NCBI GenBank assembly: GCA_030015575.1 | Contig: CM057338.1 | Coordinates: forward strand, 634,190,189-634,254,188 | Length of the DNA stretch: 64,000 nt | Source: Agapanthus africanus | Lineage: Eukaryota > Streptophyta > Magnoliopsida > Asparagales > Amaryllidaceae | Reading direction: 5' to 3' | Shown here: positions 55,121 through 64,000 of the stretch, piece by piece | Position numbering within the stretch: the stretch's first letter is position 1 | How the letters are laid out: each line of letters begins with the position of its first letter | Notes under the pieces: model-generated | Database searches by the model: none | What the model saw: the letters and a program-made list of their open reading frames with translations, nothing else | Told to the model about the DNA's origin: nothing | Translations under genes and position numbers: made by a program

Positions 55121-57337
55121 GTAGGGTTCTTAGGCACTCTAGTGAAGTCTCACAAGTGATCAAACATGCCAATTTATAAAATTCTAGGTGCCGAGAGACC
55201 CGACTACGGATCGTTTGCTAGAAAACTAGGCGAAAAAGCTAGCTAGTTAACAATTAACTAAGAGATACGGAAATACAACCTTTGTAGATCCGTTTTTCCA
55301 CCTCCATAGCTCCGCAACGAGGTGCCTTCACTGTCCAAGTGAACTCCCAGGCTCTAGCATCGGCTTCGTCGAAGAATAAGCGAGCTAGGTCGTCGATGTC
55401 CATGCCGAAGATGATCTACGTCGAGGCATCGCTAGATCAAGCTCCACCTTCACCTAGTCGAAAAAACTTGTGAAGGAAACACCCTATACTACTTGGCAAG
55501 AGGTAGAGGATGAAGAAATAGGAAGTGGGTAAACTTTAGTTTTGGATTTCTCACTAGATTTCATGACTTGCCATTGGAGTAGCAAGCTTTCTTCATTGAA
55601 GAAGAAGATGAAGAAAGAAGAAGATGATATGATAAGTTAATTAAAATAGAAAAGAAAATACAATACTTATCATCTCTTCAACCATGGTTTAGTGTAGAGA
55701 CTTAACTTAGGTTAGATGAGTGGTTAGGGTTAGGCATGAGACAAGAATGGTGACTAAGTCAATGCTTCATGAATCTTCAACTAAAAACAAAAGTAGCCAC
55801 CATTCATTTCTCTTTATCTTTTTCTTTTGAAATAAATAAAATAAAAAGATAAATGAATAAGATGAAACCCTAATCACTAACTAACCATGGTTTAATACTT
55901 TACACAAAACCAAACAAGAATGTATCATCAAACATGATACAATCATGTGCACAAAGAAATATATCACATATACAACTTGCACAATTCAAGTGAGAAAATC
56001 CTTTTAAAGTCAACCAATACTAGTTAATGCAAAGTGATATATCGAATATAAAATTATACATTAAATCATTAAATCAACACTTGATTTAATGATCCGGTCA
56101 TATCGCATATAACCGACTAGTATCCTATGTATCGGCTTATCGAATCAATGCTTGATTCGATAACTAGGTTATATCGCATATAACCAATCGATACATTGAT
56201 CGCGAGAATGGAATACGGTATCACATACTCGAATTATTCTCGGTCCCGCACATATCTCATATGCGCTCCTATTTCGTTTCGCTTGAGCCAGGAAACCTCT
56301 GTGTAGGACTCTAAAGACTCGTCAATACGCCGGCAGCAGATGATGATCATATCAAGCATCCACAAGCCGCAAGCGGTCTGCTAAACGTAACGGCCACCCG
56401 GGTATTGAGCGATCAGAAGATCGACGAGCAAGCCCGCTCACACTCCTGCGAATCCAACCAGTAACACTTACCGTACAGTCCGGTCTGTTCGTCTGATATG
56501 TCGCATATCTCGCCTAGAGGTGGTAAACGTCAGACCCCAATACCTCGATAAGTCATGCCGACTTGAGGTCCATAACATTCGTGAAACTACTGATAACTCT
56601 TACCAGTATATCACTACAACCCTGGCCAGGAATTTCCTGTTATGGCCAGTCGAGCATAGCACAACATCAACCCCCAATACCGGGAGAGACGAATCCCCTC
56701 CTATCGCTCATAGCCTCAATGTGAATCGGGACTGTACCCAAAAACCACCTGTTTGCACAACTCAGTAGAGCCGTGGTAGGGTGGAAATCAAAGCACAGTG
56801 GGAGACACACAAGACTCTATGACGATCTCGGGTCTACAGACTAAGTTGTACCAGTGTCACCAGAGAACTGCCATCTGACGTGAGGTATAATACCATCTGG
56901 GAGTTCTCGGCGAGTCCGTTCAGTGTACCCAGTCTCCACTGAGCACCCGCATACCATCTTCGATGTCAAACACCAATGGATATGGGATCATCCATCGCCC
57001 ATCGCATGGGTCGAGAAGATATGCGCTAGTCTACTCTGGAATATCGATGCCCCGTCTCGATATTCCCTCGACTAGGAACATTTCAAGGATGTACTCATGG
57101 ACTACCCAGGCCCCACTAGTATGATCTACATCATAGTCCTGGAAGTCGAGTACACATCCTATGGGCTTTATCAACATGTAATCAGAGAGACAGAAAGTAT
57201 ACATGTTAAGATAAAGTGCAACCAGATAGCGTACTATCATGTCGAGCAAGAAAGTCCTTCCTATGTATGTCCCAGCATCCACTACAATATACATCCAATG
57301 TACAGTAATGGCCTCTAGGGCATACATATAACTAACA
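55121..57337 (-). repeat. A2 3' LTR
   Basis: This 2,217-bp LTR in reverse orientation faces the A1 3' LTR tail to tail. Its inner end reads TGTTAGTTATATG on the minus strand. The adjacent polypurine tract is at 57338..57350. Confidence 0.92.
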
Positions 57338-57916
57338 ATCTCCCACTTGCACTAGGGCCATCTGTAGCAGTGGTTGCAGTATCACATACTTAACCATCCC
57401 CTAAAAGTCTCTCTTTGGGAAAAAGGCCTTCGTGAGTGGATCCGCCGTGTTGTCCTCTGAGTCTACTCTTCTAACCTCGATCAACCTGGAGATCATCTAT
57501 CTCCATGATCAGGTGATGCTTCCTCAGAATATGTCTGGGTCACTGATGGGACCAGGGTTCCAGGGCCAAAGCCACACTTCCATTGTCATACAATGGCAGG
57601 AACCAAATTCATCTTATGAACCAATATACACCCAAACTGCCTCTTTGGTAGTATCTTCAATAGCGATGTTGCCAGCCTTTATCGTCTAGTTTGCCACGGT
57701 ATCTAGCTTGGAACTCTTCCAACATACCGTCCTTTTACTGAGGGTAAAGACAGTGCCTCTGACTGACATTCAGTCATCTTTATCACCCTGGAACACTTCC
57801 AGTGATTCTCCCCAGGATCGATTGATACCATCTCACTACATCTAGTGAGAATCCTAGCATCCAATTACATCTATCTCATAGATGAAAACTCAGGATTTAG
57901 GAGGTATACTTTGATC
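57338..57916 (-). pseudogene. A2 RNase H remnant
   Basis: This is homologous to A1 49397..49963, read on the minus strand, with the same broken TTTACCCTCAGT and TTGGAAGAGTTCCAAGC blocks and several stops. No readable domain survives. The polypurine tract at 57338..57350 is intact. Confidence 0.78.
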
Positions 57917-58810
57917 CTATTTGGAGAATTCTAGTGATAATAGGAGATTGACCGATCGTAGTATAGGAAACTCTTTTCCTATCAAGAGTATGTTGTCTAC
58001 GTACAATACGAAGATGACCACCTTACTCTCTACTACCCTTTTGTATATACAAGGTTTGTCTACCAGTTTGATGAAGTCAATCACTTTGACTATCACATCA
58101 AAACAGACGTTCCAACTCTGCGATGCCTGCTTCATTATGTAAAGCAACTTGCACACGTTTCCGCTGCTCCCACTGTTTACGAAGACCTCTGGCTGTGTTC
58201 TTATAGACGTTCTCTTCTAAATCAGTATTTAGAAAAGCAGTCATGGCACCCAACCGCCAGATATCGTAGTCATGGTATGTAGCCGTGGTAAGTAGGATCT
58301 GGATAGACTTAAGCATAGTCACTTGAAAAGGTTTCATCATTATCCATGCCTGGTTGATGACTAAAACCTTTAATAAGCCCAGCTTTGAAAGTCTCAACTT
58401 TTCCATCTACACCAAGTAATCTTCTCAAGATATACTTGCCCCTGAAGGGGATTTAACCCTTCAGATATCGCAACCAAAGTCCATACTTTGTTGGTGTATA
58501 TGGATTCCATCTCAGATCGCTAAGCATCCAGCCATTCTTACAGAGTCCCTACTCTCGATGGCCTGCTCAAAACTAGTTGGGTCATCATCTCATGATGCAA
58601 TCCTTGCTCCTACTGTCATCGAGAAACCGAGGTATCTCTCAGGCAGGGGAGGAACCCTACCAGATCGGCGGAGAGGCTGAGGTTCGTCGGGGACAATAGA
58701 ATCCTTTGGTTCTGTCAAATCTACAGCTGTAGTTTCGTATAGCTGGAACCTTTCCAGTTCTAGAGAACTGATCCTGCCTCGATCTTGTCCGGATTTTGCT
58801 TTAAACATAG
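57917..58810 (-). pseudogene. A2 reverse transcriptase and linker remnant
   Basis: On the minus strand the frames at 58406..58098 and 58156..57917 overlap and give IQILLTTATYHDYDIW, LGAMTAFLNTDLEENVY, KQASQSWNVCFD and YVDNILLIG. The lost catalytic Asp, YVDN in place of YMDD, and the frame break before KQASQSW all match A1. The linker with LPERYLGF lies at 58808..58590. Confidence 0.85.
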
Positions 58811-59700
58811 GCCGGACAACCCCAAATCTTAACTCGCTTAAGAGATGGGTTCTTCCTATACCATATCTTATATGGAGTGGTAGGCAGTGATTTGATTCAA
58901 ACCTAATTCAATAGGTATGCAGCTTCTTAAGTGCATAACCCCAAAAGGAAATAGGTAACTCAGTAATACTCATCATAGAGCACACCATATCTAATGTTGT
59001 GCAATTGCTCTACCCTGATACACCGTTGTGCTGTGGTGTATTCAGAGGAGTAACACTGAGAGAGAATCTCATTCTCCTTTAGAATAGTCCAGGAATTCTA
59101 TGCACAAGTATTCTCCTCCCTGATCTCATCATAGGATATAATACTTATACCCGTATTTTGGTTCTCTACTTCTAGCTTATATTCTGTGAATATCTCAAAT
59201 GGTTCGGACTTATGTTTCAACAGGAACATATGACTGAATCTTAAGAGATTATCAGAGAATATAATGAAGTATGAAGAACCAGTCCTGGCATGTGTAGACA
59301 GGAGACTTTACATACATCATCATGTATCAGTCCTAAGAGTTTACTAACTCTTTCTCTGTTTCTAATAAACAGAGCTATGGTCATCTTGTCTTTGTGACAT
59401 GACTGGAAAGTTTCATAAGATGTAAATTCAAACTGATTTAAATATGCATCTAAAATGTAACTTCAGCCAGTCGGGTCGCATTGATATGACCTAGTCTACA
59501 ATACCTCAAGAAGAATTCGTTCATTTCTGAACTCTTCTTCTTGTGTGTGTTCTGTATACGAGGAACTGTAGTTTGATTTAGAACGTCAATGCTTTTAGAT
59601 AACGTGCCTGAACTGATCAACTTTTGAAATAGGAAATGTTCAAAACATTATCCATCAATACAAAATTATATCCTTTCTTTACTAATAAAGAGACTGATAT
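58811..59700 (-). pseudogene. A2 integrase remnant
   Basis: This is the minus-strand equivalent of A1 47691..48540, with recognisable CATTGATATGACC and zinc-finger-region blocks near 59400..59520. It is more frameshifted than A1, and no long frame survives. The C2 empty site AAATG lies at 59634..59638. Confidence 0.78.
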
Positions 59701-59844
59701 GATTTTGTATATCAGGTTCGGTATCTAATAACATTCGTTCAGAATCAATGTATTGGTAATACAGGGTGACAGTGACCAACAAACTTGGCTGCAACACTTG
59801 CCCCGTTTTCTGCCTCATGAAACTTATCACCCGTTCTCAGTTCT

Positions 59845-60171
59845 CTACCTTTCTGTAGCCCTATGTAACAGATTACATATCTGGGATCCTGATCTGGTAT
59901 CACATACCCAGGACGTAAAGGATACTGAGAAACAGTTCTCTGTAATGAACACACCCGAAGATGATGCATCAGCATGCACTCTCTTCGTTTGGGCGGCACG
60001 GGAATTCTGGTAATCCCCTATTTCCTGCTCTGTCTTATAACAATTATAAGTTGGAGCGGGACAAATGTTCCCCAGCTCAGTATAACAAGCGGGTTCGGTC
60101 AATACATCCGTATTATTATCTTGATTAAGGCGTGATATGGTCGCTACCAGGAGAGAGAGAGAAGAAAACAC
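59845..60171 (-). pseudogene. A2 gag-protease junction remnant
   Basis: A 108-codon minus-strand frame joins the short Gag start (SRLNQDNN) directly to a degenerate knuckle (NCYKTEQEIGDY) and protease (CDTRSGSQICN). The normal gag ATG reads ATA here. No element interrupts it, so it shows that the A family lost most of Gag before A1 inserted. The D empty site TATTT is at 60019..60023. Confidence 0.8.
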
Positions 60172-61303
60172 TCTGCGTGCGCTTTTGCAAGATTAGATTG
60201 GTTATGTATTTTATCTAATCAGGATGGCTCCCACTGTTTTTATCAAATCTTCCTTCAAACCTTAAAAGGAAAGACTAGCCGGGATTAATTACACTCTACA
60301 AGTTCGCCAATCTTTCAGCCAGGCCAGTGTCGGTACTTTGAGGGAGGTTCCCCGTGCTTTCGCACGGACCTAATTACTGTAAACCTCGTTTTCCCAGAGG
60401 CGTAACCCCGTTGACACCTTTCTAGACACCTACTTGATCGGCTAATTGTAAACTGCAAAACTCTCCCAGGAGTAACAATTACTCGCAGTGGGTATCGGGA
60501 TCCAACTATCATATAGAAGGTATGAAATCTCATTGCAAATTTCAACACTTGAAACTCCCGATAAAGGTTTTTACCCCTAGCACCTATGACCTTGGCTAAG
60601 GTCAACAAATCATAGGTACTAGTCAAGTTCTACCCGTCATTTCGTGATTAATTAGACCCACCCACATGACCCTTGGCTAAGGTCAACAAAGCCACATGAC
60701 TGTCCTAACTAATCGCATCATATGCGGTGTAGGAAGACATCTCTTAGCTACCGTACACTGTGCCTTGACTATGGTCAACAAACACAGCACGAATACTAAG
60801 TACTCTACTTCCTAAAATGACGGAGGGTTGCGGCTGGTTTTTGTGAAAACCTTTAACGCTTTGAACTTGATCTCGTTCCGGAATCAAATGGTTTTTTTTT
60901 AAATGGAATGTTTTTGAAGCTTTTCTAGTTTTGCTAAAGGGGTCACTCCCGGTGAAGGGATCGTCGGCCCTTTCCTCGTCGAATGAGGTGCGGGATATAT
61001 CATATATATCACTGTGCAAAGCAGAAACTATAGAAACGATCAAATACAAACCGAGTGTGTAGCATCTGCCAGTTATTGCTAAAGGAGTCACTCCCGGTGA
61101 AGGGATCTCGGTCCTTTCCTCATCGAATAAGGTGCAGGATGTTCTATAATGAACACCGCGATGCAAAGCAAGAACTGTAGCTACCTGTTTTATTTTGAAA
61201 TTCGATTCCACAACATCAATTAGGTTTATTTTCTTTCATTAATCTCATTAATGAATATCCCATCATTTAAATTACCTAAACATCACAGATAGATATGACG
61301 TAC

Positions 61304-61405
61304 ACTTATGCCATCCGCATTCGCCTCGATGTCCCCTCGTGCACCGTTAGGTTAGGTAACTAACGGCAGAGCGGGGCAGGGCTAGCGCGGGTGTAAAACA
61401 TAAGT
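61304..61405 (-). ncRNA. Leader element II (A2)
   Basis: On the minus strand ACTTATG pairs with CATAAGT, where A1 has GCTTATG with CATAAGC. The inner hairpin is kept. The span is 102 nt. Confidence 0.7.
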
Positions 61406-61602
61406 AACGTCTATATAATATATCATATATACTATATATAATATCTGTCACAGAACATCACATGATCGCAGATAAAACACAGCAGAAGAAACATATGAAA
61501 TATTGGATATACTAGGACGTCCGTGTTTTCAATACGAGCCAGTATAAAACACGGATTCCACGGTCGTGATGAATAGCCAATCCCACACCCCTAGACCCCT
61601 AC

Positions 61603-61705
61603 GAGAGCGGCAAGCAACCCTGCCAATTCTAGGGTTAGGAGACCCGGACTCGACTCCTCGAGTTGGTCTCCCACTGGACCCCAGAACCCGGTTACTTGTG
61701 CTCCC
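61603..61705 (-). ncRNA. Leader element I (A2)
   Basis: P1 is as in A1. P2 reads TTCTGGGGT with ACCCTAGAA on the minus strand, all nine positions paired if one G-U is allowed. The span is 103 nt. Confidence 0.7.
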
Positions 61706-63050
61706 CTCCTTGGGTCTATCCTAGTGCAGAAAAGTAAATAATATACAAACGGTGACTACTTCCGCAACCTGGAAGTGCCCCAATAAAAGAATATTACATA
61801 CAAGTTTTTACATGAATGAAAATGAAAAACACTCATCTCACATAAAAACCCCCGGCTATTCAAATACGACGATCCAATATAACATATCCAGCAACACATA
61901 ACATCACATGTCATCAACGTAAGTAAATATGCGCATCCCAATTGTCGTTGACATATAGCAACGAAACCGGCGACATCACATATTACACTTACGGTCACAG
62001 AAAAGAAAGTGTAAAATTACAACAGTTGGAATCCGCAACCATCTCAGACATCGCATGCCTAACCAAATGAATTCTTAAGACATCGCATGCCTAACAATTA
62101 TAAACCCCGCATTTTAGTCTCATTATCGAAAACTCTTTTCAATATCAAGTCGGGCAATTCAACAGGATTCCCGACATACTGATCGAATGCTCGTCGCAAA
62201 CTTCAGTAGACGGCCGCACCCCCGATACCGTCGACGAAGTGCACCAAGGCGGAACACCGCTGCCGCGAGCACCCGAACGGATGCTTTCGGCGACGGGGTT
62301 CTCCTACAGTCACTTGGTCGGGGCTATGGAGTGAGGCTGTCTATTAAGTTTATCCGGCGAGTATCCACGTACGCTACGTGATTGCAACGGACTTTTGATC
62401 ACATCAAAATTCCATGGCAACCGATCAAGTGAGACTAAACTGCTATGTTTATAACATTCATTTAGTTATCACATAACTACTTGTGAATTCCAATTACTGT
62501 ATCACATTCCAGATAAATAGAAAATGCTAAACTTTTCGATCGAACAATCGAACACCCAAGTTTTCCCGATACAGCTCAACACATGAAATAAGTCTAACAA
62601 CATTCAGTTCGTGCCTCAGTACCAACGGTCCAGCCGTAGAAGGGTCAAGCCAACGCCTCACATGTGGCACGCCGTACTGCCCCAAACCCGAAGGTTCAAA
62701 GGGCAGTTCAAGACGGTCACATAATCGAGTTAAGGTTTGTTGTCTTCTAGAGGGTCCATCGCGTTACTTGCACTACTTAGAACGTCGTTAAACTACGGAA
62801 AAATCCAACAATTGGAAATTTCCCGGCAGGGGAAAAAGTGGGTATTTATATCCGGTCGAACTTTTTAACATATTCTAAAATTTATCCGGAGACGCACACC
62901 GACAAAATTAGATGGTCCGATCGAATACACCGAGTCCCCAATACCACTCAGAAAAAACAACTCTGGAATAAATCTTAAAATATCCCCAGGAAAACCAGCA
63001 TTAAAAACTAGGAGTTACTGTGAAAAAGAATCATGCTGATGTGACAAGTT

Positions 63051-63100
63051 CGCCGCGGAACCGCCGCACGAGCCCTGCTCGTGCCGCGGTTCCGCCGCGC
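63051..63100 (-). ncRNA. GC-rich palindromic stem (A2)
   Basis: This is the longest version. Two ~22-bp arms around CCCTG pair with two mismatches, extended beyond the A1 arms by CACGAG/CTCGTG. Confidence 0.62.
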
Positions 63101-63284
63101 TTTAGAGGAATCGTGCTCTCGAATTTCACAGTAAGTCTTAGAATTACCTGATGATTTTTCTGCATATTTTTAATTTCGAAAAAATCACATTTTACAGAAA
63201 TGTCCAGAGAGCAATATTCGGGTCGGGGTTTTGGTTCGATCGGACTTCTAACTCCGTCGGGACTTCGCCTAAGGCTCTAGCTAG

Positions 63285-63296
63285 GCTCTGATACCA
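63285..63296 (-). other. A2 primer-binding site
   Basis: GCTCTGATACCA on the plus strand is the reverse complement of the initiator Met tRNA primer site. Confidence 0.92.
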
Positions 63297-63297
63297 C

Positions 63298-64000
63298 TGT
63301 AGGGTTCCTAGGCACTCTAGTGAAGTCTCACAAGTGATCAAACATGCCAATTTATAAAATTCTAGGTGCCGAGAGACCCGACTATGGATCGTTTGCTAGA
63401 AAACTAGGCGAAAAAGCTAGCTAGTTAACAATTAACTAAGAGATACGGAAATACAACCTTTGTAGATCCGTTTGTCCACCACCATAGCTCCGCAACGAGG
63501 TGCCTTCGCTGTCCAAGCGAACTCCCGGGCTCTAGCGTCGGCTTCGTCGAAGAATAAGCGAGCTAGGTCGTCGATGTCCATGCCGAAGATGATCTACGTC
63601 GAGGCATCGCTAGATCAAGCTCCACCTTCACCTAGTCGGAAAAACTTGTGAAGGAAACACCCTATACTACTTGGCAAGAGGTAGAGGATGAAGAAATAGG
63701 AAGTGGATAAACTTTAGTTTTGGATTTCTCACTAGATTTCATGACTTGCCATTGGAGTAGCAAGCTTTCTTCATTGAAGAAGAAGATGAAGAAAGAAGAA
63801 GATGATATGATAAGTTAATTAAAATAGAAAAGAAAATACAATACTTATCATCTCTTCAACCATGGTTTAGTGTAGAGACTTAACTTAGGTTAGATGAGTG
63901 GTTAGGGTTAGGCATGAGACAAGAATGGTGACTAAGTCAATGCTTCATGAATCTTCAACTAAAAACAAAAGTAGCCACCATTCATTTCTCTTTATCTTTT
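63298..64000 (-). repeat. A2 5' LTR, truncated by the window edge
   Basis: It matches 55121..55823 of the A2 3' LTR nearly base for base. The rest lies outside the window. Confidence 0.92.

Larger units (their letters stand above)
60172..63297 (-). other. A2 leader, uninterrupted
   Basis: The complete leader of the A family on the minus strand. It holds the primer site (63285..63296), GC stem (63051..63100), B empty site near 62672, C1 empty site at 62631..62635, element I (61603..61705), element II (61304..61405), duplicated module (near 60938 and 61083) and the three motifs (near 60590, 60671, 60765). Confidence 0.85.
55121..64000 (-). mobile_element. Element A2: minus-strand sister of A1, runs off the window
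   Basis: On the minus strand the order is 5' LTR (63298 to beyond 64000), interior 63297..57338 (5,960 bp) and 3' LTR 57337..55121 (2,217 bp). It is inserted in A3 after CATATC, so ATATC (55116..55120) should recur beyond the window. It lacks all five insertions found in A1 and shows their empty sites. Gag deletion and pol lesions match A1. Confidence 0.92.

Noticed and set aside
55725..55740. Telomere-like GGTTAGGGTTAGG
   Set aside because: Only two partial units, inside the A2 LTR and repeated at its other LTR (63900). Not an array.

Overview
This is a plant nuclear intergenic window made almost entirely of nested LTR retrotransposons. I found no host gene, rRNA, tRNA gene or CRISPR array. 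The evidence for a seed plant is the initiator-Met tRNA primer sites, Ty1/copia Gag-Pol sequence, LTR starts carrying the 'ATGCCCTAGAGGC' block I associate with the BARE-1/Angela copia lineage, and a giant-LTR gypsy-like element. A heterochromatic gene desert in a large genome fits best. I cannot name the species.

Layout. One copia element, A1 (144..53713, target duplication CATCC), fills most of the window and was hit five separate times. The five insertions are LARD-like element B (2968..14268, AGTAC), copia C1 (14317..24433, GGCTG), copia D (27029..37137, AAATA), copia C2 (37527..47685, CATTT) and an unrelated solo LTR (51987..53513, AACAC) inside A1's 3' LTR. Removing them and one copy of each duplication leaves a 10,332-bp A1 with two 2,205-bp LTRs and a 5,922-bp interior. 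A1 sits in minus-strand B-like LTR sequence (53719..54762, possibly also 1..138). To the right lies a fragment of a further A-type LTR (A3, 54763..55120). It is interrupted by a minus-strand A element, A2 (55121 to beyond 64000), which runs off the window. A2 and A1's 5' LTR supply unoccupied versions of all five insertion sites.

Coding content. Only D has a nearly complete gag-pol (31131..35079): Gag with zinc knuckle, protease, integrase, reverse transcriptase and RNase H in copia order. It is broken by five in-frame stops (four TAG, one TAA) and one frameshift. A1 and A2 share the same gag deletion, the same Pol frame break and the same lost RT catalytic aspartates. C1 and C2 share an equally decayed interior. 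B has no coding capacity. A, C and B therefore look like non-autonomous families copied in trans. A, C and D share primer site, polypurine tract and leader, so a D-like element is a plausible helper for A and C (inference).

Most interesting signal. The roughly 2-kb non-coding leaders of A, C and D keep structured blocks whose paired bases change together between copies: a GC-rich palindromic stem just after the primer site, a ~103-nt folded element (element I, tandemly duplicated in C), a second ~102-nt element (element II), three short motifs that change in concert, and a splice-acceptor-like tract just before gag. The interior of B holds an array of 5-bp-stem, 7-nt-loop hairpins at about 31-bp spacing, plus a segment resembling the A leader. 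The solo LTR carries five tandem G-box/ABRE repeats.
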